Assembly (NCBI RefSeq): GCF_936925435.1
Contig: NZ_CAKZHQ010000023.1
Location: 62,001-126,000 of the forward strand
Reading direction: 5' to 3'
Source of the DNA: an uncultured Ramlibacter sp.
Lineage (GTDB): Bacteria > Pseudomonadota > Gammaproteobacteria > Burkholderiales > Burkholderiaceae_C
Length of the DNA stretch: 64,000 nt
The position numbers were made by a program, and so were the translations under genes. Shown here piece by piece: positions 7,160-14,319 of the stretch (its first letter is position 1; each line of letters begins with the position of its first letter). Below the pieces are notes generated by a model, which was not told where the DNA came from, did no database searches, and saw only the letters and a program-made list of their open reading frames with translations.

Positions 7160-7435
7160 ATGACCTCATGGAATGTCCTATTCGAGCGCCGCGACGGGTT
7201 CCAGGCACGGCTTGGCCGCCGCCTGGCGCTCTCTCGGCAGACCATCAACGAATGGCCCACCAAGGGCATTCCCATCCCGTACTGCGCGGGCGTCGAGGCT
7301 GAGTGCAAGGGCGAATACCGCCGCTGGCACTTCCGGCCGGCGGACTGGCACCTGATCTGGCCCGAACTGATCGGCACCGACGGCGCGCCCGAGCCTGCCC
7401 CCGCGCAGGTCGAAGGGCAGGCCGCACATGGCTGA
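7160..7435 (+). CDS. Cro/YdaS-like early regulator
   Basis: 91 residues. The N-terminal half (about 10-45, LGRRLALSRQTINEWPTKGIP) is the short helix-turn-helix of YdaS/Cro-type regulators, followed by a Trp-rich segment and a Pro/Ala tail. It is the first gene after the rightward promoter and divergent from the repressor, the position of lambda cro. It is expected to bind the same GTATGG-type operators and favour lytic growth. No ribosome site precedes the ATG, in keeping with a leaderless start. Confidence 0.75.
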   Translation: MTSWNVLFERRDGFQARLGRRLALSRQTINEWPTKGIPIPYCAGVEAECKGEYRRWHFRPADWHLIWPELIGTDGAPEPAPAQVEGQAAHG

Positions 7436-7458
7436 AGCCCGCCCTTGGCCCTTCATGG

Positions 7459-7707
7459 TCAGTGCTTCGGCATGCCCGTCCCCTCTTGTGGTCCGGACTC
7501 CAGATACCGCACCTGTTTTTGCAGTGCCTCGATCAGCTCTCGGGCCTGTTGCAACGTCAGGGCATATCGCGGCGACTGGTGGGCGTCTTCCACGCGCTGC
7601 GTCTGGTGCGTCAGATACGAAAGCCGGCACATGACAACCCCATACGCGCTGATCGGCGCCAGCTCCCAGCCTGTGACTGGTGCCAAAGGCAATTCTTCCT
7701 TTTCCAT
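7459..7707 (-). CDS. Small phage protein encoded against the early operon
   Basis: 82 residues from ATG 7707 with GGAAGGGG upstream (an in-frame ATG at 7746 is possible). The RYALTLQQARELIEALQKQVRYLESG segment resembles small phage proteins of unknown function common in Burkholderiales. It lies between the Cro-like and CII-like genes but on the opposite strand. A CII-activated promoter would transcribe through it into the repressor, so it could be expressed when lysogeny is established. That expression pattern is inference. Confidence 0.6.
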   Translation of the reverse strand: MEKEELPLAPVTGWELAPISAYGVVMCRLSYLTHQTQRVEDAHQSPRYALTLQQARELIEALQKQVRYLESGPQEGTGMPKH

Positions 7708-7843
7708 GTCTGCCCCTTCCGCTGATGGTCGTGTGAAGACCTCCATCGTAAGTCGGGGAGGGCGGGCGCCTTTTCGAGTTCATGCCAAGCAGTTTGCAGG
7801 CTGAACCCCCGCCTGTCTTTCACAACTATTGAGGAGTCTCGCT

Positions 7844-8323
7844 ATGGATGTCCAAACAGCAGCGCAGAACGTGGCCGAGGATTACAAGGGCGCCGGCGGC
7901 AGTGGCGCAAAGGCCTTGGCCGCCGACATCGACAAGAACGGCACGACGTTCGCCCACCAGCTGAGCGAGACCGGCGGCGCGGTCCTGGGCCTGCGCACTG
8001 CCGTGAAGATGACCCTGCGCAGCAAGGACCTGCGCATCCTCAATGCCTTCGCCTCCGAGGCCGGCTGCATGGTGTTCCCGCTGCCTGAAACCCTGAAGGT
8101 CGAAGGCAACGGGACCATGCAGGACCTGGGCGACACCGTGCGCGAGTTCGGTGAGGTGATCCAGGAGATCAGCGCTGATTCTGTGGACGGCGAGTTTTCG
8201 GCCAATGAGGTGCAGCGCATCGAGCGCGCCTGGGGTGAGCACATCGCCGCCGGCCAGCGAATGATCGCCAACATCCGCGCCAAGCACGACGCCGGCAAGG
8301 CCAAGCTGCAGAGGGTCGCATGA
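7844..8323 (+). CDS. CII-like phage regulator (Phage_CP76 family)
   Basis: 159 residues starting at an ATG with GAGGAG 7 bases upstream. The N-terminal region (AAQNVAEDYKGAGGSGAKALA, then a tolerant HTH-like stretch and LNAFASEAGCMVFPLPE) matches the CP76/CII phage regulator pattern, and the C-terminal half is helical. Members act as transcription activators controlling the choice for lysogeny. Its place second in the rightward operon, after a Cro-like gene, fits. The DNA site it binds is not evident here. Confidence 0.7.
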   Translation: MDVQTAAQNVAEDYKGAGGSGAKALAADIDKNGTTFAHQLSETGGAVLGLRTAVKMTLRSKDLRILNAFASEAGCMVFPLPETLKVEGNGTMQDLGDTVREFGEVIQEISADSVDGEFSANEVQRIERAWGEHIAAGQRMIANIRAKHDAGKAKLQRVA

Positions 8324-8475
8324 GCAAGCACCCCAAGCCCCGCAACTGGCGCGCCTTCCCCATGACAACGCCGACCAGCCACCGCGGCTCCATCAGCATC
8401 CCGAGCGGCGCACAGGCGCAGAAGGATGCAGACAAGCGGGCGCGGCTGGTGGGCAAGCCCCTGGGGACGGTATGA
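8320..8475 (+). CDS. Small basic phage protein, 51 aa
   Basis: 51 residues, basic, with no hydrophobic segment. It is kept as a gene because its ATG overlaps the CII-like stop and its stop overlaps the next start (both ATGA), continuing an unbroken chain of coupled genes. Function unknown. Confidence 0.6.
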   Translation: MSKHPKPRNWRAFPMTTPTSHRGSISIPSGAQAQKDADKRARLVGKPLGTV

Positions 8476-8849
8476 CCGCCGCCGCCCACGCCGCCGCGCC
8501 CAGCCGCGCCCAAACAGCCCAGCCACACCCTGAAACAGTGGCCCAGCTGTCGACCAACTTCGACGCCGACCACAAGGCCCGCAACAGCGACCCTGAGACC
8601 AGCAAGGCAGCAGCACGGCGCACGGTGCACTTCGCCACCAGCCACGCCGGCCGCATCCTGCTTGCGCTGCAGCAGCACGGGCCGATGAGCCCGAAGCGGC
8701 TTTTCGACTTCACCGGCCTGAGCGTTGTCCAGATCGACCGCCGCCGCCTTGAACTTATCCGGGCCGGCCTGGTGCGCATCAAGAAGGCCGACGACGGCGC
8801 CACGATGACGCACGACGGCTGCGAGATCCTGGAGGCGGTGCGGGCGTGA
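8472..8849 (+). CDS. Winged-helix-like phage protein
   Basis: 125 residues. After an Ala-rich N-terminus, the NSDPETSKAAARR motif and the following region (RILLALQQHGPMSPKRL, then LSVVQIDRRRLELIRAGLV) look like a small winged helix-turn-helix with a recognition helix. The motif is common in a family of short phage DNA-binding proteins found next to DUF1376 replication genes. It probably assists replication or early regulation. The exact role is unknown. Confidence 0.65.
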   Translation: MTAAAHAAAPSRAQTAQPHPETVAQLSTNFDADHKARNSDPETSKAAARRTVHFATSHAGRILLALQQHGPMSPKRLFDFTGLSVVQIDRRRLELIRAGLVRIKKADDGATMTHDGCEILEAVRA

Positions 8850-9676
8850 ACTTCTACAAGCGTTTTATTGGCGATATTACGGCCAAAACTGGCGGGCTTT
8901 CCATGTCACGAATGGGCGCCTACGACCGCTTGCTGGATCACTACTTTTCCACCGAGCAACCCATCGCGCCCGATGAGGTTTACAGCATCTGCCGCGCCAT
9001 GAACAAGCAGGAGCGGACTGACGTAGATCATGTCCTGGCTCGCTTCTGGTCCCTCTCACACGAGGGCTACACGCAGAGCAAGGCCGACGAGGTGATCGCC
9101 AAAGCTCTGCCTCTGATCGAGGCCGCCAGGGCGAACGGGAAGAAGGGCGGAAGGCCCAAGAAACAGAACCCAGACGAAACCCAGCCGGTTTCTAAAAATA
9201 ACCCAGCGGAAACCCAGAGCGAACCCAGCTCGAAAGCTACCCAAAGCCAAAGCCAGATACCTACTTCTGCCAAAGTAGGTAAGAGCGACAAGCGCTCATC
9301 GCCCCTGTCATGCCCCGATGACGTTGAGCAGCAGACCTGGACCGACTGGCTGGACCTGCGCAAACGCAAGAAGGCCAACGTCTCGGAGACGGTTGTTGCT
9401 GGCGCGCGGGAGCAGGCGGCGCTTGCCTTCCTCACCTTGGAGCAATTCCTGCGGGTCTGGTGCCTGCGCGGATCGCAGGGCCTGTTTGCCGATTGGCTCA
9501 AGCCCGAGGAACGCGGCCGGCCGCAGCAGACCGGGGAAACGGCGTGGCAGCGCAACCGGCGCGAGCGGGTCGCTGACCTGGCGCCCGGCATTGCCCGACA
9601 GGCCCCCGGCGCCCCGGCGCATCCCATCACCATCGACGAAGGAGCTGGCAATGTCGTTGCCCTTGCAAGCCGTTGA
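8846..9676 (+). CDS. DUF1376 domain replication-region protein
   Basis: 276 residues from a GTG that overlaps the previous stop (GTGA). Residues 1-95 are a clear DUF1376 domain (MNFYKRFIGDITAKTGGLSMSRMGAYDRLLDHY), a YdaU-type module found in phage replication regions. A basic, Lys/Ser/Gln-rich linker follows, then a C-terminal helical domain (about 165-225) with a WLDLRKRKK stretch. Such proteins replace lambda O in many phages and are thought to help initiate replication. Origin binding is inferred. No iterons are visible inside the gene. Confidence 0.8.
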   Translation: MNFYKRFIGDITAKTGGLSMSRMGAYDRLLDHYFSTEQPIAPDEVYSICRAMNKQERTDVDHVLARFWSLSHEGYTQSKADEVIAKALPLIEAARANGKKGGRPKKQNPDETQPVSKNNPAETQSEPSSKATQSQSQIPTSAKVGKSDKRSSPLSCPDDVEQQTWTDWLDLRKRKKANVSETVVAGAREQAALAFLTLEQFLRVWCLRGSQGLFADWLKPEERGRPQQTGETAWQRNRRERVADLAPGIARQAPGAPAHPITIDEGAGNVVALASR

Positions 9677-10112
9677 CCGGCTGTTTACCCGCCTGACCGC
9701 CACCTATGGCCGTCAGTTCCTGGACCTGTACGAGGGCCTGGACAGCAACGCCATCAAGACCTCCTGGGCGCACGAGCTGTCCGGCTACACCACCCGGCTG
9801 GCGGATGTGGCCTGGGCGCTGGAGAACCTGCCCGAGCGCGCGCCCAACGCCATCGAGTTCCGCAACCTGTGCCGCAAGGCGCCCACGACCGACACGGTGG
9901 CACTGCCGGCGCCGCCGGCCGACCCGGCCCGCATCCGCAGCGAACTGGAAAAGCTGCGCCCGTTGATTGCGGCCGCTCGGGCTGTTGGTGGCAATGCGAA
10001 CCTGGACTGGGCCCGCCGCATCGTGGCGAAGAAGGATGCGGGCATGAAGGTCAACGCGCTGCCGCTCAAGATGGCGCAAGAGGCGCTGGCGCGCAAGGGA
10101 GTGGCAGCGTAA
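9651..10112 (+). CDS. Phage replication-associated protein, lambda P-like position
   Basis: 153 residues starting at 9651 inside the end of the DUF1376 gene, with GGAGC upstream. The segment RLTATYGRQFLDLYEGLD, then TSWAHELSGY and ALENLPERAPNAIEFRNLCR, is typical of conserved phage proteins that follow the replication initiator. Its place and size suggest a helicase-loading or replisome partner, but no ATPase motif is present. Confidence 0.65.
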   Translation: MSLPLQAVDRLFTRLTATYGRQFLDLYEGLDSNAIKTSWAHELSGYTTRLADVAWALENLPERAPNAIEFRNLCRKAPTTDTVALPAPPADPARIRSELEKLRPLIAAARAVGGNANLDWARRIVAKKDAGMKVNALPLKMAQEALARKGVAA

Positions 10113-10645
10113 TGCCCGCAAAAGGATCTGGCGTGCAGACGGCTGCTGACCTGCAGGCCCGCTGCGATGTGAACGAGGTCACGGATTGCTGGCACTGGAC
10201 CGGAGCATTGAGCGACGGCCACCCCCGCATGTGGATCTGGGATCACCGCTACGGCAAAACTCGCGTGGTAAGTGGGCCGCGCGGCGCCGCGCTGATTGGC
10301 GGCCTTGCGATGCACAAGGGCTGGCGCGCCTGGATGACTTGCGGCTGCAAGACCTGCGTCAACCCGGAGCATGTCGAAACCGGCACCACCAAGCAGTGGG
10401 GTGCATGGTGCCGCCAGGCCGGCGTCATGAAGAACAACCCCCGGCGCCGCGCTGCTGTGCGCCGCCGTTGGGCAGAGGAATCGCCGGAAAACTTCGCCAT
10501 CGCCAAGGCGGTCCGGGAATCGGCCGAGACCGGCCTGGCCCTGGCCGCGCGCTTCAACAAGAGCCCGCAGACCATCAGCAAGATGCGCAACAGCGTGTCG
10601 TGGGCGCCGCTGGTCACGGTGTTCTCTGGCCTGGGGGCGCGATGA
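10112..10645 (+). CDS. HNH-like phage protein with C-terminal HTH, active site altered
   Basis: 177 residues, ATG overlapping the previous stop (TAATG). The frame of an HNH homing-type nuclease is visible: CWHWTGAL near residue 27 and a CVNPEHVE block near 87. The usual DHLC catalytic segment is replaced by MTCGC, so the first His is missing. The C-terminal region (LALAARFNKSPQTISKMR) is a helix-turn-helix-like DNA-binding element. It may be an inactivated nuclease used as a DNA-binding protein, or an HNH variant. Confidence 0.6.
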   Translation: MPAKGSGVQTAADLQARCDVNEVTDCWHWTGALSDGHPRMWIWDHRYGKTRVVSGPRGAALIGGLAMHKGWRAWMTCGCKTCVNPEHVETGTTKQWGAWCRQAGVMKNNPRRRAAVRRRWAEESPENFAIAKAVRESAETGLALAARFNKSPQTISKMRNSVSWAPLVTVFSGLGAR

Positions 10646-10648
10646 CCA

Positions 10649-10849
10649 ATGGACTATCTCACCGAGGTGCTGGCGCATCTGGCCTGGATGGCGAGGATGC
10701 CGGGGGCGAAGGCGCACGCATGGCACCGAGCGCAGGAACTGGCGAAGCTCGACCCGATGTTCGGGGATCTGCCGGCGCGGCTGACCGAGGCAATGCAATC
10801 GCACGCAGCATCCTTCGTTGGGCCCGTGGCCGCCAGCCAGACTTTGTGA
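10649..10849 (+). CDS. Small conserved-type phage protein, 66 aa
   Basis: 66 residues. The first 49 (MDYLTEVLAHLAWMARMPGAKAHAWHRAQELAK) look like a real small phage protein, while the last 15 lie over the start of the next gene and look less conserved. Function unknown. The stop overlaps a GTG of the following frame (GTGA at 10846-10849). Confidence 0.55.
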   Translation: MDYLTEVLAHLAWMARMPGAKAHAWHRAQELAKLDPMFGDLPARLTEAMQSHAASFVGPVAASQTL

Positions 10850-11283
10850 TCGGCGGGCAGGACGCGCCGTACCTGCGCCGCCACTGGCTGCTGCCGCGCA
10901 ACCGCTTCTTCAACATCTACGTTCATGAGTTCCTGCGCAGCGATGACGACAGGGCGCTGCACGACCACCCGTGGCTTTTCAATGCCTCTTGGCTGATCGA
11001 CGGCATGTACATGGAGCACACCATCGCGGCGGGCGGCGTGCGCCATGAGCATGTCCGCGTGGCCGGGGATTGGAAGTTTCGCTGGGGCCGCGCACCGCAC
11101 CGGGTTGAGTTGTTCGACGCCGCCCCGTTCGTTTCAGGCATCTGCAAGCCGTGCTGGACCGTCTTCATCACTGGCCCTGTGGTGCGCACCTGGGGCTTTC
11201 ATTGCCCCAAGCGTTGGGTCCCGTGGCAGGAATTCACCGATGCACGCGACAAGGGCTCCATCGGGAAAGGGTGCGGGGAATGA
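10720..11283 (+). CDS. Conserved phage protein of the DFVIGG / ALHDHPW type
   Basis: Up to 187 residues. The core carries QPDFVIGG, RNRFFNIYVHEF, DDRALHDHPW and VFITGPVVRTWGF, with His residues spaced as in a cupin-like barrel. Family members occur in many phages without a known function. The start is uncertain. ATG 10720 (GAAGG 7 bases upstream) keeps the conserved RWARGRQPDFVIGG region but overlaps the previous gene by 130 bases. A GTG at 10846 gives a tidy GTGA overlap but removes that region. Confidence 0.7.
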   Translation: MAPSAGTGEARPDVRGSAGAADRGNAIARSILRWARGRQPDFVIGGQDAPYLRRHWLLPRNRFFNIYVHEFLRSDDDRALHDHPWLFNASWLIDGMYMEHTIAAGGVRHEHVRVAGDWKFRWGRAPHRVELFDAAPFVSGICKPCWTVFITGPVVRTWGFHCPKRWVPWQEFTDARDKGSIGKGCGE

Positions 11284-11627
11284 GCAACGACCGCATCACG
11301 TTGCCGCTGTGGAACCAGCAGCAAGGCTACCAAGCCGTCCTGCAAGCCTGGGCCTGGGCCAAGTCCATGCTGGCCGCTGGCCATCGGCTGGTTCTGGTTG
11401 TTCGCCGTGAAACACGCTCCATCAAGCAGAACGCCCTGATGTGGTCCTGCCTGACCGACTTGTCCAAGCAAGTCCAGTGGTTCGGAAAGACGCTGGACCC
11501 GGAAGGCTGGAAGGACTTCATCACCGGCCATCTGAACGGCCAGGAGCTGGTGCCCAACATGGACGGCACTGGCTTCATCAGCCTAACCAAAGGCCGCCAC
11601 ACCAGCGACATGACCATCGCGGAATGA
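11280..11627 (+). CDS. ninB: NinB-family recombination protein, truncated by frameshift
   Basis: 115 residues carry the NinB (Orf) core: RSIKQNALMWSCLTDLSKQVQW, LDPEGWKDFITG, VPNMDGTGFISLTKG and TSDM. NinB binds single-stranded DNA and substitutes for RecFOR in phage recombination. The frame stops at TGA 11625-11627 directly after TIAE, although the family continues for about 25-40 more residues. The missing part (ending near GADKGVNWS) follows in another frame. A single extra A near 11624 would join them. Confidence 0.8.
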   Translation: MSNDRITLPLWNQQQGYQAVLQAWAWAKSMLAAGHRLVLVVRRETRSIKQNALMWSCLTDLSKQVQWFGKTLDPEGWKDFITGHLNGQELVPNMDGTGFISLTKGRHTSDMTIAE

Positions 11628-11710
11628 CCGCAGTGATTGACCTTTGCCACGCCTTTGGGGCGGACAAGGGCGTCAATTGGTCGAAGACCTCACTTGGAGA
11701 GCAGCAATGA
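11624..11710 (+). pseudogene. Displaced C-terminus of NinB
   Basis: A 28-codon frame beginning with an ATG that overlaps the ninB stop (AATGA). Its product, MTAVIDLCHAFGADKGVNWSK, aligns in sense with the C-terminal end of NinB proteins, which end in an LIQAFG...GVKWSD pattern. It could be a remnant of a single-base deletion, or could be made by translational restart as a second polypeptide. Confidence 0.6.
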
Positions 11711-11940
11711 CCAAACCCACCACCCCTAACCCCTGGGGCCTGACTGCCCGCCAGTGCGAGGTGATCGCGCTGATCGTCGCTGGAAACAGCGCTAAGACCG
11801 CAGCCAGGGTTCTGGGTCTGAGCTTTCACTCAGTTGAAAAGCACATGCACCTCGTCAGAGAGCAGATGGGAGTGCACAGCGTGGTGCAGGCGGCGCTGAA
11901 CTGGGACCGGCACCACCGCCCATTCAAGGACAGCCCCTGA
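11707..11940 (+). CDS. LuxR-type (GerE) HTH phage regulator
   Basis: 77 residues, almost entirely a GerE helix-turn-helix: LTARQCEVIALIVAGNSAKTAARVLGLS, then HSVEKHM and a C-terminal helix. No receiver or ligand domain is attached. The ATG overlaps the upstream frame and the stop overlaps ninG (TGATG). Single-domain LuxR-like proteins between nin genes and Q are likely regulators of phage or host transcription. The targets are unknown. Confidence 0.8.
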   Translation: MTKPTTPNPWGLTARQCEVIALIVAGNSAKTAARVLGLSFHSVEKHMHLVREQMGVHSVVQAALNWDRHHRPFKDSP

Positions 11941-12554
11941 TGCTTCGCCGCACCCCAATGAACCGCACGGCCTTCAAGTCCGTCATGCAGGCCACCAAGC
12001 CCTGCGCGGTTTGCCATGGGCCATTTGTCCCTGCCCGCCCCATGCAGCGGGTCTGCGGGATGGTCTGCGCAAGGAAGGTGCCTGTCATCCAGCGAAAGCA
12101 GGAGGCGGCAGAAACCCGCGCCCGCAAGGAGGCCATCAAGAAGCCGAGCAAGTCCAAGGCAGAGGCGCAGGATGAGTTCAACAAGTGGGTGCGCGCCCGC
12201 GATGCGTTCCTGCCGTGCATCTCCTGTGGCACGGTAAACCCGCCGATGAAGCCGGGCGGGCAGTGGGATGCCGGGCACTTCCTGAGCCGTGGGGCATACC
12301 CAGAACTGGCCTTCAACGAGGACAACTGCCACAAGCAATGCAAGTCCTGCAATGCAGGAAGCGGCAAGTTCTCGCACAAGGCCCGCACCGTCAGCCAGGC
12401 TTATGAGGTGAATTTGCTGGCCCGCATCGGTGCCGATCGATTGGCTGCGCTCAAGGGGCCGCACCCGCCCGCCATGCGCTCGCAAGACGACTTCGAGCAG
12501 CTGAAGGTCACCTACCGCGCCAAGCTGAAGGCGCTCAAGGAAGGCCGGCCATGA
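11940..12554 (+). CDS. ninG: NinG (Rap) recombination endonuclease
   Basis: 204 residues. An N-terminal zinc-binding cluster (CAVCHGPFVP, CGMVC) is followed by a basic helix and the NinG core: CISCGTVNPPMKPGGQWDAGHFLSRG, then NEDNCHKQCKSCN and RIGADRLAALKGPHP. NinG is a structure-specific nuclease that targets recombination intermediates in lambdoid phages. It follows ninB and the LuxR-like gene, the usual nin-region setting. The protein appears full length with all cysteines present. Confidence 0.9.
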   Translation: MLRRTPMNRTAFKSVMQATKPCAVCHGPFVPARPMQRVCGMVCARKVPVIQRKQEAAETRARKEAIKKPSKSKAEAQDEFNKWVRARDAFLPCISCGTVNPPMKPGGQWDAGHFLSRGAYPELAFNEDNCHKQCKSCNAGSGKFSHKARTVSQAYEVNLLARIGADRLAALKGPHPPAMRSQDDFEQLKVTYRAKLKALKEGRP

Positions 12555-12778
12555 ACCTGCGCCAGATCAAGCGCCGCGCCTACGGGCGCAACAAGCAAGA
12601 ACACTTCATGCGCCGCTTTTGCAGCCGCATCGTGTTGCGGATGGTGCAGCGCGCCTGCGATAGGGCCTACATGGCGGTGGCGCGCGCGATCCTGCGCCAG
12701 CAGCAGGAGTTCGCGGCGATGTTCCTTGCGGAGACCGAACAACTACTGGCCCAAGAGGCCGAGAAAGGCAACCTGTGA
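12551..12778 (+). CDS. Small basic helical phage protein, 75 aa
   Basis: 75 residues, basic N-terminus and helical throughout, with no recognised domain. It has ATGA overlap with ninG upstream and GTGA overlap with the next small gene, so it belongs to the coupled early operon. Confidence 0.6.
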   Translation: MNLRQIKRRAYGRNKQEHFMRRFCSRIVLRMVQRACDRAYMAVARAILRQQQEFAAMFLAETEQLLAQEAEKGNL

Positions 12779-12948
12779 ACCAACTCAATACCGCCTTCTG
12801 GGCCTGTTTGATCGTCGCCAACATCTGGATGGCCGCTGGCGACAGGCTGCAGGCCTGCATCTGGACTGCGCTCTCCACCTTGGCGTGGATTGCAGGCCGC
12901 CGCTGGTCCGGCCTCGCCGGCTTCTGGTCGAAGGTCTGGAGTCGCTAG
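12775..12948 (+). CDS. Small Trp-rich membrane protein, 57 aa
   Basis: 57 residues from GTG 12775 (GTGA overlap with the previous stop). A hydrophobic N-terminal helix (about residues 7-22) and seven Trp residues suggest an inner-membrane microprotein. Function unknown. Confidence 0.5.
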   Translation: MNQLNTAFWACLIVANIWMAAGDRLQACIWTALSTLAWIAGRRWSGLAGFWSKVWSR

Positions 12949-12998
12949 CAAAACCATAGCGAAGAACGCACAGCAGCTATAACAAAACGGGACTCACC

Positions 12999-13760
12999 AT
13001 GCTGGAAAACACAGACCGCCCAGGCCTCGATGAGCAGTACATCATGGCCACCAACGCCAGCGACCTGACCGTCGATCCTGACCGCACGGGCCCGGCTGAC
13101 CACCTGATCGCGGCCGGCCTGGTGGGAAACCGCATGGGATCCATCCTGATCCACCTGGTGGGAGAGTGGGCCGCAGCGGACAAGCCCCCGAAGCTGGGCG
13201 AGCAGGAGATCGTCGCCATCGCGGAGCAGCTGCCCCGGCTCAATGGCAAGGGGAAGCTGGACATGAAGCGCGCGCGGGCCCAGGCCATCGCGGGCCGCGC
13301 GCGGGCGCTGCGCGAGTGCTACCTGACCCTGACCAGCCGTGGCGCCGCCCTGGCCATCATGGGCGAGTGGGCCATCCGCCGGGACGTCGACCCCGACCTC
13401 CTGAGCCCCACGCTGTACCGCTACCTTGCCCCGGCGTGCCCCGTGTGCGATGGCCTGGGCAACATGAAACTGCCGGATGCCCCGGCGCTCTGCAAGCAGT
13501 GCCCGGCCTGCAACGGGTCCGGCGTCTATGCCGTGGCGCTCGGCGGTGATCGGGTCATGAGCTGGCTCAAGGCCTGCGCCGGCAAGGCCAAGGCCCAGCG
13601 CGGAAACCTGATGTACGGCCGGGCCGAAGTCACCCCCATGGCCGACAGGCTGCGCGGGGAGATCGAGCCGGAGCAGTCCATCAAGGTGGCCGAGGCCATT
13701 GCAGCGGTGGCGCGGGAGAGCATGGACAACGTCTACAAGCCGAGGAAAATCGGGCCATGA
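12999..13760 (+). CDS. Putative late antiterminator, Q-like, with zinc-binding motif
   Basis: 253 residues. A central Cys cluster (CPVCDGLGNMKLP, then CKQCPACNGSG; about residues 147-170) forms a likely zinc ribbon, as in several phage Q-type proteins. The N-terminal region is helical, and the C-terminal region is basic then acidic. It is the second-last gene before a pR'-like promoter and terminated leader, and several intrinsic terminators lie inside the late operon, so an antiterminator is required about here. The family assignment is by context plus motif, not clear homology. Confidence 0.6.
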   Translation: MLENTDRPGLDEQYIMATNASDLTVDPDRTGPADHLIAAGLVGNRMGSILIHLVGEWAAADKPPKLGEQEIVAIAEQLPRLNGKGKLDMKRARAQAIAGRARALRECYLTLTSRGAALAIMGEWAIRRDVDPDLLSPTLYRYLAPACPVCDGLGNMKLPDAPALCKQCPACNGSGVYAVALGGDRVMSWLKACAGKAKAQRGNLMYGRAEVTPMADRLRGEIEPEQSIKVAEAIAAVARESMDNVYKPRKIGP

Positions 13761-14131
13761 CTCAACAGCTTTTCACCGGCCCAGCGTCCCCCAAGGCGCT
13801 GGCCTTCATCACTGAATTGGCCGCCCTGTGCGAGCGCCACGGCGTCATGCTGACCACCTCCGGCTATGACGGCATGCAGGTCTGGGACCGAAAGCCGGAG
13901 GACCGTGAGCCGATCCACGCAGCGGGCATCGATGACATGACCGAGCAGCCGCCGCCGCCCGCGCCGCGCTTCAAGGTGGGCGACATCGTCCGCCAGTACC
14001 ACACGGCCGCGAGGCTGACCTGGACGGATGCAGAGATCTGCTACGTGCACGGGAATGGAGCGATTGACGTTCAGGACGTGAAGACGGGCGCGGCCTACGG
14101 GTGGAGCGAGAGCATGGTGGAGAAGCCGTGA
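13757..14131 (+). CDS. Hypothetical phage protein, 124 aa
   Basis: 124 residues, ATG overlapping the Q-like stop (ATGA). The C-terminal half (FKVGDIVRQYHTAARLTWTDAEICYV) resembles a small SH3-like beta barrel, and a Pro-rich linker separates it from an N-terminal helix. Function unknown. It is the last gene before the late promoter. Confidence 0.6.
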   Translation: MTQQLFTGPASPKALAFITELAALCERHGVMLTTSGYDGMQVWDRKPEDREPIHAAGIDDMTEQPPPPAPRFKVGDIVRQYHTAARLTWTDAEICYVHGNGAIDVQDVKTGAAYGWSESMVEKP

Positions 14132-14150
14132 CGGCACAGCAACAAAAGGC

Positions 14151-14179
14151 TTGCAGAGCTTGACGGACAGGGGCACAAT
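14151..14179 (+). promoter_or_regulatory. pR'-like late promoter
   Basis: TTGCAG (14151-14156), a 17-base spacer and CACAAT (14174-14179) downstream of the Q-like region. A transcript from here would begin near 14186 and reach an intrinsic terminator after about 130 bases, the arrangement of lambda pR'-tR'. Confidence 0.6.
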
Positions 14180-14185
14180 CGCGCC

Positions 14186-14319
14186 CAACACCGCGAGCCG
14201 GTGTCCGCCTTATGAGGGCAGAACCTGTCGAACACTAGACGCCGGCGCAATTCCGGGTCGACCTGCGATAGACGAACTCGCCCTGAAGAATCCCAAGCCC
14301 GCCACTGCGCGGGCTTTTT
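14186..14319 (+). ncRNA. Short structured leader RNA ending at an intrinsic terminator
   Basis: A non-coding stretch of about 134 bases. ACACCG/CGGTGT at 14189-14205 forms a 6-bp hairpin, and ATCGCG (from 14178) can pair with TGCGAT near 14268. The RNA ends at the hairpin 14296-14315. By position it is the equivalent of lambda 6S RNA, the default product of the late promoter without Q. Exact ends are predicted. Confidence 0.5.
14296..14319 (+). terminator. tR'-like intrinsic terminator
   Basis: AGCCCGC (14296-14302) pairs with GCGGGCT (14309-14315) across a 6-base loop and is followed by TTTTT. It stands between the late promoter and all packaging genes, so late expression needs readthrough. 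Confidence 0.75.

Noticed and set aside
14178-14273. tRNA-like fold (anticodon-like TTATGAG loop, CGCAATT loop)
   Set aside because: The acceptor strands do not pair in the right place, the D-arm is wrong, and the T-stem has a mismatch. It is better explained as a structured leader RNA.
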